From Nymphaea colorata (taxonomy: Eukaryota > Streptophyta > Magnoliopsida > Nymphaeales > Nymphaeaceae), in contig NW_022204563.1 in assembly GCF_008831285.2 (NCBI RefSeq), positions 1 to 41,005 on the forward strand: a DNA stretch of 41,005 nucleotides, written 5' to 3'. Below the pieces are notes generated by a model, which was given only the letters and a program-made list of their open reading frames with translations, searched no databases and had not been told where the DNA came from. Every line of letters starts with the position of its first letter. The stretch's first letter is position 1. Position numbers and translations under genes: made by a program. Below are positions 18,718-30,757 of the stretch, in pieces.

Positions 18718-21563
18718 TCAATTTTATTCAAGAGTTTCAATGATATACTTGGCAGCTTCAATGGTCTTGCTATCCTATGGCTTTTTGATTTATTCCAAAC
18801 GTTTCTTGATGTCTCTGCAATTCGCCAGGAAGGGGTAATTGAATCCTTTCGACATGAAGAGGTAACTTCCGAAGATGCAGCCCAAAGGAGAACGCTCGAT
18901 TTCATAGATGGAATGGATGAAGTGGTATTTGCTTTAGTCCTGCTTGATGGCCAGTTGGAACTCACACACTGCCTCATTTACCTGAATCTTCAATACTACG
19001 TCTTTGGTCTGTGGCTTCGATAGTCTGTTATCCAGTTAGATAATAGTATATCCCTTAAGGTGGCACAACTTATCGCATGCTTCAACAGCTCTTCCCAAAT
19101 CCTCAACAGAATTGAACATAACCTTTCCCCTCAGCAGGTCACTGATGCCGCAGATGGTCTCGATCTTATTCTTTTCCCTTTCCTTCAAGATGAGAGTGAT
19201 TTCCTGTGTCCAAACCTCCATAATCTCGTGAACAATGTTAATCATAGTGACCTTTTTCCATCCTCTCTCAAGCGCTTGTCGATTTTGGTGATGATGGACT
19301 TTACCCTTGCTTCGTTGAGCTCTTTTTTGAACATTTTCTATAAGATCCTGAGAATGACTTTGAACTGCTGGTCTGCTCGCTTAGGCATCTTCATATTCAC
19401 CCCATAAGGAATACCATTTGATCTCTTCCTTACAGAATCAACGAATTATATGAACTAAGCCAATGATTTCTCTGCTTACTTGTTCACCTTATCGATTTCG
19501 CTATAAAGAGCTTCGTAACTGCTAAAATAGGTGGTGTCCTTGAAGAGATTAACTTTTAATTCTTTTGGAGGATGGAAGTTCTTCAGCTGGAAGGTAATGT
19601 TGAGTCCTCCTTAGGATGTATCAATTAGGCTAGCTTATTTGCTTGAGAAGCCTTTGATGATATTGAAAAGCTAGCTTTAAACTTCTAGAATGGGGCGTTT
19701 CTTGGCAAAAGTACACTTCCAAAAGTATTGAATAAACAGTTGAGGCACTATGTGGAAGTATTCTTCATCGTCGTGGAAAACGTGCTTTATGAGGGCGAAT
19801 ATTTGCTAAATGTTTCTCAGCTCGAACTTGTCATCGTAGATCAGATTCAATATCTGGAGGATGGCTGGCTTGAGGACGATTTAGTCGCTTCTTCTAAAGA
19901 CGGAACTACCGGAATACAGCTGTTTGAAGTTGGCTTCAAATGATCTGATAAGGTTTTGCAGTTGTTATTTTTGCTCTGGACCAATCGACCCAGTTTTCCT
20001 CCATTTTTCTCCTTATTGGTCGAATTTGGCGAGATTTTCCTTGAGGAAGTTTTTGTTGGCTTCTGAAAGGCCATTATTATCAGTTGGCAGAAGCTATTTT
20101 GCACGAGCGAAGGCATTGAAGGCATCTTGGTACATTTCCATCTTGAGGAGACACATGGCCATGTTGCAGTAGACCAGTGTGTAAGTGGAATGAATTTCGA
20201 CACATTTTTTGTACAGGTCGATGGCTTTTTGATACTACTGCTTGTCTCTGTATATATTTGCGAGGTTATTATAAGGTGGATGGTATTCCGGATCATTTTA
20301 AATTGCTTTTTTGTACCACTATATGGCGAGATCTGTTTTGTCTTGGTGCTTGAATAACAGACCCATGTTATAGATGGGAAATTTATACTTGGGATTTATT
20401 TATATTGATTTTAGATAACAGTTTTATCCATTTTCGTAATCTTGTATTTGGTCATAGGCCAAACCCATCGAGTTGTAGACGCCTTCGTATTTTTAATTAA
20501 TAGCTAAAGCTCGTTTATACCACTTTAAAGCTGTGCTTGCGCCGTTAGGCCTATCGTAATGAGCCAAGCCGAGGTAATAATAGAAATTAAATTAATCCAT
20601 CTTTGGGTATTCTTTCATTTTCTTTATGATATCTTAATCGGTAAAGTTGACCTTTTCGAAGCACTTGATGGCGTTTCCAAAAGCCGCCTTATATTTGGCA
20701 TCAAGTTATACTGCCTTATAGTAGTAATTTATTGCTTAGTTGTAATCCTAAAGCATTTATGTTCTATATGCCACATTGTTATAACCTTGAGCGTAGTCGT
20801 TAGGTGCTAATTGAAGACATTTCTTATACCATAAAATGGCTGATTTGTGGTCTTTTTTAGCTCCATAGGACAGGCCAACTTCGTTGATCATTCTTATGTA
20901 TTAAGGATATTTCTATGCTCCTGCAGTAAGTTTTCTAATCCTCTCATCAACATCTTTTTCATTCTTTCCCAACACAAACAAAGCATACAAGTTATCAGGA
21001 TCCTTCTGGAGGACGGTATTGGCATATGCTATAGCTTTTGCCTTTTCAACTCTCTTGAATTCATGCATAAACATGAGAGACACGTAAGCATTGACGAGTT
21101 ACGGTTTCATTTTGATGACTTTGTTATAGGCTTTGATGGCTGCATCGTATCGGTACCTATTGTAGAGGATATTTGCGTATCCCATGTAGAGCTCATACGT
21201 TTCATTGTTGCATAGCATATCTTCATACCATAAAACCCCCTTCTCCATTGCATCATTATTCTACCTTATTCTGTCGTAGCACATGGAGAGGGCATCGAAG
21301 ACATTGCCTCTGATCTTTCCAGCTTGACGTTGCTCATCATACCATTTATAGTTCCACCATTCGAAGTAATAAGTTGAAAGGTCGAAGTTGCCCAATCCTT
21401 AAATTTGGAAGCCTACAGTGTAACCAGACTATATAATCTTTTTGTAGACTTCGATTGCCTATAGAAACTTACCTTCCTTGAAGTATTGATCTCCCATTTT
21501 TTCCAATTCGCCAAAATTGGATTAAACAGCGAGTTTCGCGACCTGAGGGGATGATTGCTCCAT
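18718..21563 (-). CDS. large tetratricopeptide-repeat protein
   Basis: About 935-940 aa from ATG 21563 to TGA 18718-18720. The first 550 residues hold about ten TPRs, clearest at AIEWYKKAIENDPEYHPPYN, AIDLYKKCVEIHSTYTLVYC and AINYYYKAVELDAKYKAAF. Glu at the KAxE positions is often a TAA codon. The C-terminal 350 residues are helical and of unknown type. The frame changes by two at about 19220-19305; no 20-nt GT-AG intron fits, and GT-AG gaps of 35 or 38 nt would restore it. Otherwise the gene has no introns. TPR arrays are scaffolds for complexes; nothing here shows the O-GlcNAc transferase catalytic domain. The alternative is two genes overlapping at the TGA/ATG near 19243-19246. Confidence 0.82.
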
Positions 21564-22073
21564 CGGACTATTACGTGGTTGGAAAGGAGCGACTTAATTA
21601 CTACTTTAGCAGCCCATTAAATTTTAGAAAGAATATTTAAAATATATATTGATGTTAAAGAAAGAATTTCCCCTTTTTTACTTACAATCCGTATGTAATT
21701 TTAAATATAATGGGGGACGATAACGACGAAAATATAGTGAGAAATGTTGATGAGTGTGCAGATATTTATGATGTTGATGATGGATGATAAATGGGACTGT
21801 TGGTTAGGCTTAGTTCCAATCTCCTTGTGAAGAAATTACTGACTAAATTACTCCAAAATATAAGAAGATGATGACCGTATGATCCATTTTTTATGCTGTT
21901 GATAATCCTAATTTGATCTAAGCAATCCTATCCTCATTTCAAATATAATTCATCAAAAAATGATCACATTTCTCATATCCATTTTATTTTTGGATGCAAA
22001 GACTAGAAGTTACTTCCCTCTGCCTTTATCAGCATTAATCTATTTTAATCACCATAATTATTGATTCAGACAC
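21564..22073. other. divergent intergenic region between TPR and Ntn-hydrolase genes
   Basis: About 510 bp of AT-rich DNA between two divergent starts. Apart from the doubtful micro-gene at 21710-21882 I see nothing in it. It should contain both promoters. Confidence 0.6.
21710..21882 (+). CDS. possible acidic micro-protein (doubtful)
   Basis: An ATG at 21710 opens a 22-codon acidic frame (MGDDNDENIVRN...). Removing a 35-nt GT-AG segment (21773-21807) joins it to a second frame with SPCEEITDEITPKYKK and TGA at 21880-21882, 45 aa in total. The intron would be longer than nearly all others here. The composition looks protein-like, but there is no homology evidence. Confidence 0.25.
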
Positions 22074-23339
22074 ATGCCAATAAAACTAACCTTCCTCTTG
22101 GCATCCATCATCCTCCTCCTCACCGTTGGCTCCGCCACCAAGACCTGCGAAGGCAAGCCCAATCCTTTCCCCACCATCAATGCCACCTTCACCAAAGTGG
22201 AAAGTCACAAATACGGTGAAAAATACGTCTACCATTCAACAGATAAATAGCAATATTTTTCCTTGCTGAGACTTTGGGGCAACTCCTACCAGGCCGGCTT
22301 CGCATATGGCACCCTCATGCGCAAGGAATTGGCATAAAACTACGACAATTTGTGGAAATATTACTACACACTGGCCGAGGAGGAGTTCAAGTTCGTCACC
22401 AAAGTACCAGAAAAGTACCAGCCTCTTGCCCGCAGCTTCGCCATCAAACTGATGAAAAGCCTCCTCATGTGGAATCACTACATCACTCGCCCTTACACCC
22501 CCCAGAGATTCTTGGATTAATACGCTGGCATTAGCGCAGGATCTGGTCTTCCCATCTACAAGGTCATCCAAATCAACATGATCCCCGAGTACACCAGAGC
22601 CGGCTGCTCCATTTTGGGAGCGTGGGGAAAAGCCACCAAAAATGGTCATTTGGTTCAGTTGAGAGCCTTAGATTGGGATGTCAGAAACCCCATGAACAAA
22701 TATCCGATCATCGTAGTATACAACCTCAACGAAAAGGGATCCCATCCCTTCATGAACATCGGATTCACCGCAGTAGTGGGATCCATCACTGGCTTCAGCG
22801 AATATTCGGGAATGAGCGAAAAGGTGAGAAAGCAAAACCCAGTGAAGCAAAACTAGACCAGATATGGCAAGCCTTGGAGCTATGCAGTTAGGGATGTCCT
22901 TCAGTTCTCAGAGACTCTCGATTCCGCCATTCAGATGCTGAACAAGACCAAACGCACTTGTTCCATTTATCTCGGTGTGGGTAATGCCAAGACCAACGAA
23001 TTCAGACTGGTTTAATACTCTTACAAGGAGTTCCGCGTTTACGATGACAAGAATTTCCCCTTCACTGCCATCCACAGCCAATTCGACAATACGGTCTTCA
23101 TGCCCACCCACGATGATGACAATACCTGTTTCAGCGACTTGATAAAGGATAAATACGGCTCAATCGATGCTGAGTGGATGGTGAATGTGCTTGCAGCAAG
23201 CCACAAGACAGGAGATACGCATATGGTGGCCTTTGATTACGTGACCAAGGAGCTCTTCTTCCAGGTCAGCTACATAGACAAATTGGCATTCCAGAGACCA
23301 AGCTTAAGGATACAAATGGCCGACTTCCTCAAATTCTGA
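22074..23339 (+). CDS. secreted Ntn-hydrolase (C45/acyltransferase-like), copy 1
   Basis: A 421-aa protein with an N-terminal signal peptide (MPIKLTFLLASIILLLTVGS). The core pattern, AGCSILGAWGKATKNG followed by LRALDWD, matches the Cys-nucleophile region of the peptidase C45 / acyl-CoA:6-APA acyltransferase-like and acid-ceramidase-like Ntn hydrolases; the nucleophile would be Cys178, exposed after self-cleavage. Members cleave or form amide bonds of lipids, peptidoglycan or small peptides, often in lysosomes. Asn-X-Ser/Thr glycosylation sites are present. No introns. Five UAR codons lie in frame; three align with Glu codons of copy 2. The food-vacuole lumen or outside is the likely location (inference). 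Confidence 0.85.
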
Positions 23340-23406
23340 TCCAGTAAATGATTATCGTCAACAATTTCAAAGTATAATAAGAAGGATTTATCACTAATCA
23401 ACCACT

Positions 23407-24669
23407 ATGAAAGCTTTCATCCTAGCTGCTATCCTTGTGTTCCAAGTGATGGCGAATTGCAGAGGCAAACCAAACCCCAACCCAACCATATAGGCACAAT
23501 TCACAAAAGTGGCAAGCCATCAGTATGGCTAAAAATACCAATATTTTTCACCTGAAGCCAACCAGAACTATTACTTGCTGCGTCTATGGGGGAATTCATA
23601 TCAAGCAGGCTTTGCCTACGGAACTTTGATGAAGAATTAGTTGAAAGAAAACCTCAAGAACATATTTAAATTCATGGAGTCCAATATTGAAGATTATGCC
23701 AAATTTATCCATAAAGTTCCAGCCAAGTATCAGCCAATTGCTCGCTAATTTGCACTAAAAATAGTAAGGAAAGTATTATATGCCAATCATCTGCTCGTGA
23801 GACCCTTTACGCCCAAGAGATACCTCGATGAGTACGCTGGGCTTGCTGCAGGATCTGGAATTCCTGCAAGCAGCTTCATTTAACTCAACATGCTTCCGTA
23901 GATATCAAAGGCAGGGTGTTCCATTTTGGGAGTTTTCGGAAAAGCGACTGTGAATGGTGATTTGATCCACCTTAGAGCGCTCGATTGGACCATAGATAAC
24001 CCCATGCATAAGTTTCCCACCCTGACCATATACAATCTCAATTAAAAAGGCTCACATCCTTTTGTGAATGTGGCATGGGCAGGATTCATAGGCTCACTTA
24101 CAGGATTTGGAGAGTTTACAGGAGTTGGCGAAAAAGTGAGAAAGCAAAACCCTGCGAATCAAAATGAGACGAGATTTGGAAAGCCTTGGACTTACGCTCT
24201 CCGAGATGTTATTCAATTCACATAGACTATCGACCAAGCTCTTACTGACCTTAAGAACACCCGAAGGACTTGCTCGATTCACGTGGGTGTTAGCAACATA
24301 AAAAATAACACATTCAGACTCATTAACTACTCTTACAAGGAGTTTGACGTATTCGACGACAAAAACTTTCCCTTTACAGCCACTCACGATCAGATGGACG
24401 GGGTTGTTTCCATGCCCATCCACGACGATAAGGGAGACCCATGCTTTAACGACCTCCTCAAAGCCAACTATGGTCAAATCGAAGAGGAGTGGGTGACTAA
24501 CTTCCTTGCCGCCTCCCACAGAACAGGAGACACACAAATGGCTACCTACAACTTCAATAAAAAACTGTTGCTGCTCCAAGTCTCGAATGAAACATTGAGA
24601 GCATATGAAAGACCCACCATCAGAATACCTCTTGCACAGTATTTCAAGTTCACAGAACAATAATCCTGA
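23407..24669 (+). CDS. secreted Ntn-hydrolase (C45/acyltransferase-like), copy 2
   Basis: The tandem paralogue of copy 1, 420 aa and intronless, starting 68 bp after the stop of copy 1. The signal peptide (MKAFILAAILVFQVMANC) differs, but the body aligns along the whole length. The nucleophile is Cys171 in AGCSILGVFGKATVNGD, followed by LRALDWTIDNPMHKFP. The true stop is TGA at 24667-24669; the TAA three codons earlier is Glu. Eight UAR codons lie in frame, five opposite Glu codons of copy 1 and one opposite Gln. Both copies keep all core motifs, so both are probably active. Confidence 0.85.
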
Positions 24670-24763
24670 TTGAAAAGCATTTATAACGTAATAACATCTA
24701 AAAGATATACTTTTTTATACTTCCTACGCATATCAGAATTATGATATGATATAAATGTGCTGA

Positions 24764-27700
24764 TCATCTCTTCTTGACCTTCAGCTTTTCCCTCTCTTTT
24801 TCCTTCTCCATTTCCCGTTTTATCTTCTCCCGGTCTTCCCTTTAAGCCTTCTCCTCAAGGTCATCCCAATCCAATCCTTCTTCGCTTAGATCTTCATCGC
24901 TGGCGTCAGAGTCATCAGAGCCTTCCTCATCATAATCCGACTCACTATCATCAGATTCATCTGATTCGTCTTCGTCTTCACTTTATTCTCTGAATTCGCT
25001 GTCATCGTCATCGATGTCTGAGTTTTCCTCATTGTCGGCCTCATCCCAGGCCATCCATGCGCCATCCTCCACGAATTTCTTGAAATCTGCCCTTACGCCC
25101 TGGAGGAACTTGTTCCAATTGACACTGATCTTGTTATCGTAGAAGATGATGTTGTTGCTGTCCAGCCAATCCTTGACTTTCTCCACATCTTTGATCGAGA
25201 TTGAGTTTATCCTCATGTGATGCTCGTAATCCTTATGCACCAAAGTCAGGTCAAAGTAACGCACGTTGCCTGTCATTCTTTCGAACCATACGACTTCTAT
25301 ATCCTCGATGCAAAAAACGAAGAAGTGAGGTTAGGTTATGTTGATGAGGCATGTCTTTGTTGGCTGCAGAAGCACGTTTGACCTGAAAGTGGTACCGTAG
25401 AAGCCTAGGTTTCTGTTGGGGACTTAGAATTCGAAAGCTTTGTTGGTGAACTACTCGCATGCCTTGGTCCAAGCCAAAAAGTCACGGTCGATGCGTCTCT
25501 TTACATCCTTCTGGCGCTACTCGTCATCAGAGTCCTCACCTCTTCCGCGGCCCACCACGTCCTCAGCAACGATTCCGCCCTCAGAGTAGAATTGGATGTC
25601 TTACGTCTTTTTCTTGCCGACGAGAATGGGCTAGTTGAGTCTGAAATGGATGGCAGCAATGATTTCCTTTTCGCATGGCTGGAAGAAGGCGAATTTGATG
25701 TTGGAAAATGCAACATCGATTATTTACCCCTTGGATGTGCTGTATCTGAAACCATTGAGGTGGCACTAGAGGTTTCCCTTTGTCTTCTTCTGTCCTATCC
25801 CTGGCCTAGCGTATAAATCACGCAAAATGGGTCGCTTTCCTTTATTGATATTGATCTTCTCCTGCTCCACAATATCCTCCTTGGCATGTTTTTCGCTGAG
25901 TTCCACTCTTACTTTCTTCTGTAGAGCCTTCACCTGTTTCTCCAGTTCTATGATCCGTGCAACATTCTGGCTCCGGAAGACGATTTCCTTGACGAAGACA
26001 GTGGGTTCCGTGTACTTGGGGAAGTTGATAGTGGGTATGGTATTGGGCAGGTGGAAATTGAAGCGGAGCGAGGCGTGCTTTCCCTATTCGTTCTTGACGA
26101 CGCTCTTGAGGATGCAGACGTGGAAGGGGACATGCTGGCCATTGATAGGGAGGAGGATGGAGTTGGTCTTGTTGTCGATGTAGATGAGCCTTGGCTTCAG
26201 GTCCTTAGGAAGCTCCTACTTCTGCCGATAGCATTCTATCTTGCTGCACTCGATCGTCTTCTGCTTCTTGAAATCACCATTGAAGTTTTAGTTGCTTCTT
26301 TCCTGCAGTTCCTAAAGCTTCTTTTTCTTGAGGACTGTTTGATGGTCGTTGCGCTCCTTTTGGTTCTTTAATTTCTAGTTAGTGGCTTCCTGCACCTTTC
26401 TCCTCCTTCCTTCGACTATATTGCTATTGGCTGCTGGTTTCGGCTTGCTCTGTTTCTCCTCTTCCTCGTCCAAAGAATAGGATATTTCTGTGAGAGCTTT
26501 CGGTATTTCTCCCGTGAGCACCTCCTGACCCTTCTCCACCACGATCACGTTATCTGAGATTTGGATGGCAAAAGTCTTGGTGCCGTGCTTTTTGCTTTCG
26601 TACTTGATTTCGGGGATGTTGCAGCTGACGAGGAAGGAGTAGCCTGGCTGGATGGTGCGATCGTTGGTCTCGTTGATGGCCAGGTTGTTCTCGGACAGGA
26701 AAATACCCATGCCGTATCCGAATGATTTTGGCACCTAAATGGCGGGAAGAGTGTCGTGCATGAACTGCCTCGCCTTCTTGTAGACGTCACAGACCCTCAC
26801 TCCCGGCCTCAGGTTCTGAACGATGACTTTCACCAAGGTTTAAACCTTCTTGTAGATGGATTTTTGCTCCTCGGTTGGATCGATCAGCAGGGTGCGTCCG
26901 ATGAAGGTGTTATAGCTGCGGTACATGGATCCTAATCCTAGGATGATACAATCCGACTTCAGATCCTTCTCATTGCTCTCGATAAAGATGCGATTGGAGT
27001 AGCTTCCTCCGCTCTGCACAGAGCACGGTGCTCCAGTATCGATATACTCCTTGACGACCTTATGCGAGGCGAGTTTGATGGCGCATTTCTTGAGTTCTGG
27101 GTCAGCCTCCATCAGCGCCACCACCTTCTGCGAGAGCTCTGCATGCTTGGTGGGTTTTCCGCTGTCGATGACCACCTCCACTTCCTTGATGAACTTGGCG
27201 AAGTAGTAGGCAGTCACCTTGCTCGACTTCCGTAGGTTTTATATTTCCTCCGCGTCCTTCACCATGAAGCATTCGTTGAAGAAGGAAAATACCTCCACCT
27301 TTGAGTGAGATTGAGACTACAGCCATTTCGTGAATTATTCTGCGATTTGGCCAGTCTTTGTGTCGCCGATGATCATTCCCACCTTCGGAGAAGAGACACC
27401 CGAGTGAAGCTAACTCCAAATCTTACCGAAAGAGTCACCGTATTTGTCACTCTTTGTCACGAAGGATAAGTTGTGCTTTTTGGCTGAAGCATCTTACTTT
27501 AAGTTCGAAAGGAAGGTGACTACGTGACACATGGGGTACTTTTTCTGTCGGATGCGTAGATGGTAACCGTACGAGGAGAGATGAAAATGATGGTATCTGC
27601 CAGATTATACCCTGCAAAGAACCAGCTAACGACGGCAATGGTCTTTTCGTTGCCTCCAGAGCCTTTTCCATTCACGAGGATAATACTGTCCATATCATAA

Positions 27701-27797
27701 CTGCCTTTCTGAATCTGTTGGCAAATACCTCTGACCATGTCTCGCGCACCTTTTCGAGATGGCGGAAGAAGAATTAAGGCGGAACTTTGCTCTCCAT
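24764..27797 (-). CDS. SPT16: FACT histone-chaperone subunit Spt16
   Basis: A 997-aa protein, the normal length for Spt16. FACT (Spt16 with Pob3/SSRP1) removes and restores H2A-H2B dimers during transcription and replication. Visible in order: the creatinase/aminopeptidase-like N-domain; the middle domain with KGNLECHLNGFRY, NIKFAFFQPCEKEIIAAIHF, EFEVPNRNLGFYGTTFRSN and DIEVVWFERM; and an acidic tail of Glu/Asp/Ser followed by GLDWDDLEEKAEREDREK, the diagnostic Spt16 end. The Glu in GNLE, EFEV and EEKAE are UAR codons. Two 20-nt introns, 27709-27728 and 27520-27539, lie near the N-terminus. The stop is 94 bp from the convergent Ntn-hydrolase. Confidence 0.97.
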
Positions 27798-27976
27798 CAG
27801 TTAATAATAATTAATTATTAAATTCCCGCCCATATCACCTAACTTGCTAGCAGTGCCACGCCGCATAAACTATTGTACGCTAGCCAAACTCACACCCTGC
27901 TACCACCCTCACTCACCCAATCATTATTTCGGTCTTTGGATGCAATATCGTGAATGCAGTTCTAAAAATGGGTGTA

Positions 27977-28885
27977 TCAGTTGTGCGCCATCATCCTGAG
28001 CACATTGGGATTTTTGTAGATGAAGGGTATGGGATTGGTGATGGGATTGTAGACGTTGGAATTGCCAGTCGCCATCTTCTCCTGGGAGAAACGGCGGTCC
28101 TGCTCCTTCCGCAACTGCACCGAGAGGCCCTGACTGTAAAGCTACTGCTATTTTCGCTTGAGTGTGGTCTCGATCGGCTGGCACTTGCTGGCGGACAGGT
28201 CTCCGCTCTCCCCCTACACTCCCAACAACTTGTTCTGCCGCTGCTCGAACAGGCTCTTTTGCTAAATTAGATAATCTCTACCCTGTGTCTTGCCTACAGC
28301 TCTTGCATGTCCTTCTTCAAGATGGCATCAGCTTCCTGGTTGATTTTTCGCTTGTAGCTTTCCTCCTCGCCCCGCTCCATCTCCTTCCGCACTTGCTGCA
28401 ATTTTACGTGATCTGCCAGTGCCTTGCTGTATGATTCCCTGGGTGTTAATAGAGTTACATGTTTTTTTTATAGGTTTCTCTTTCGGTGAATACGTCGCGT
28501 ATCCAGGTGGGTGCTGCCAACGTTGATTTTTCTATATTTTTCTCGATCAATTTATCCAGTTTCTGCCTGTCCTGGCGTTGGCGCATGAAGTCATCGTACT
28601 CCACCGAAAGCGACTGCATCTCATTGACCTTTTTCTTGCGGTTGGCATGCACGTCCTGCAGATAGGTATGGTTGAGCTGCTTCAACATGCCCAGTTCACG
28701 CTATTTCTACTGCAGCTGGGCCTGTCGCTAGGCCTGCTTCGCTGATTGCTGCTTCTCGTACTCGCTCCTGAGTGGGTGATGGGGTACTGGAGGAACTTGG
28801 CCTAGAGCTTGCGGATGCCGTAGCGATTCTTGGAGATGACTTACTCAACAGACTAGGAGTTATCGTGAGATAGGATGTGCTGCAT
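27977..28885 (-). CDS. coiled-coil protein, unknown
   Basis: A 282-aa protein from ATG 28885 to TGA 27977-27979, with three 20-nt introns: 28768-28787, 28439-28458 and 28262-28281. It is a nearly continuous charged helix (YEKQQSAKQAERQAQLQEK, EEESYKRKINQEADAILKK) and ends in a non-helical tail, SNVYNPITNPIPFIYKNPN, then VLRMMAHN. Such tails are seen in proteins that dock on microtubules, but I cannot name the family. It lies on the same strand as Spt16 and the oxidase. Confidence 0.78.
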
Positions 28886-28964
28886 GGATGCAATAACAAT
28901 AAGAATAAATTTAATACTGCTGGCAGCATAAGGGCAAGGACGATGCATGGATATGACTGATCAT

Positions 28965-30757
28965 TCACAATTTGGCATTGTACCACTTCTCCTCCCGTGG
29001 CAGCAAGTTCATCGGCTCCTGCTCCAGCTAAATAGGCCTGTTGATGTTCACCATGGCGCTGAACTACTCCTCGGTGAAGTTTTTCCAGGATTCGGTGGGG
29101 GTAACTTTGTAGGCGGTGAGTAGATGGGCGGGGACTTTGCCGATGATGTAGGAGGTGAAGGCTTGGCAGATCTTGTGGTAGAAAGGCTTGTTCTAGGTGA
29201 TGGTGGAGAGGGTGGAGGCAATCGAGTGCAGGAGGGTCATATATCCCCACAAAACCGAAGCCTCTATGAGGGAGTTTTGCTCCTGTTCGTTCCAGATCTT
29301 CTGGAAGTGAGCCCCCTTTTCTGCTTATCCCTCCATCCTTGCCTTCAGTTTCTTCAGTCTCTCGATCAGTATCTGCTCCAATACCAGTGCACCACTCACC
29401 CAGTCGTCTTCCTTGAACTCCTTAGGCAGGTTGGATAGTTTCTTCTCGAGATTGAACTTGAAGAGCAGGTATTTGGATGTCTGCTGGAGGAGGACAGTGT
29501 TGTCGCCCTCGTAGGTGGCAGCAGGGATGTAGTTATAGAAGAAGAAGGGGATGAGCGTTGTTCTGAACTTGGAAAGGGAAGTGTAGGTTTGGAGGTGGCC
29601 AGTCAAGTCGACAGCTGCCCTGCTGGAGAGGGCCTTGAAAGTGGAGCTGATGATGTGGCAGCTCACCAGCAGCTTATCAGCTTTGTTGTAGTTCTTATCT
29701 GCGATTTCTTTGAGGAGCTGGTTGAAGAGAGAGTGGGGGTGTTTGTTGGCCAAAGTGTAGCCGAGACCAATGCAGAGCAGCTCAGTGACCAGTTTGCGAT
29801 TGAATGGAGTAGAGGCAGTGCCCTAGGCAGTAAGGAGGGAGTGGAAGACCACAGCAGGACTAATCATACTGCTAAGGGCAAAACTGTATGTCAGTTTTAC
29901 TCTCAAGTTCAACATAGAGCCATAGCCATACTTGATAGCTTGCTTATTCTAAGCTCCTTCCACCTTTCCCTAAGGGGTCACCTTCACATATCTCATCAGC
30001 AGTGCATTCCTCGGAACCTCCAGATTATGGAATAGGACACCACCGTTGTCCACCCGATCGAAACCCAGCTTCTCTCCAATGTCGAATAGTTCCACGTTAG
30101 GAACAGGCTGCAACTTACCGTCTCTCAGCTCAATCACAAAAGTTTGCACGCCGATATCCTTACCCTCAACAAAGGTGCGAGCTTGGATCACCGAGTGGGT
30201 GCAGTATTGCCCCAATACTCCCGGCCAGAACTTGGCGCTGGATGCTTTTGGCGAGTTTACTGTGAATGTTTGGGTGGTGGGGTTGTAGACTGCTGTCGTC
30301 TCCAGCTGCTTGACGTTAGAGCCGTGGCCCAACTATGTCTGCCCGTAGCCTCCCATCACCTTGCCTGAAAGCACCTGTTCTCGCCAATATTTGACCTGCT
30401 ACTAATCTCCTATCAACTACAGCGAGACAAGAAAGGCACTTGTATTGAGGATGAGGCCGTCTGAGAAAGTGATGAAGTACATGTGGAGGCAAGCAAATCG
30501 GCGAAGCGGAAGGTTTCTTCTGGCTGACTGCTGCCTCTGCTAAGTTTGAAAGCCTCTGCGTATCGTTCAGCATTGAGGCGTTGCTGTTGGCGAATGCTGA
30601 GATTCATATTGGAGCGGTTATCGTGGAGATGCTGAACTTTTTTAGCTGAATGGGGGTAGTGCATACCTGGGAATTCTTTCTTGAGGGTGGCGATGAAGGC
30701 TGGATCGGTGACTGAGGAGAATATGAAAGTGTTAAGCTGTTGCTGCAATGATGTCAT
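28965..30757 (-). CDS. ACOX: peroxisomal acyl-CoA oxidase
   Basis: A flavoenzyme that makes trans-2-enoyl-CoA and H2O2 in peroxisomal beta-oxidation, 590 aa (somewhat short for the family). Motifs: GYGQTELGHGSNVKQLETT (the Glu, residue 135, is a TAG codon), FWPGVLGQYCTHSVI, LGFDRVDNGGVLF, and AATYEGDNTVLLQQTSKYLL, whose Glu near residue 410 is the catalytic-base position. The protein ends in Ala-Lys-Leu, a functional PTS1 peroxisomal signal. One 20-nt intron lies upstream of the active domain (30468-30487). A GT-AG segment of 21 nt at 30646-30666 could be a second intron; it keeps the frame either way. Start ATG 30757; stop TGA 28965-28967. Confidence 0.95.

Noticed and set aside
18576-18977. 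A 133-aa - strand frame at the end of the TPR gene
   Set aside because: It is in a different phase from the conserved TPR-gene C-terminus and runs into AT-rich spacer.
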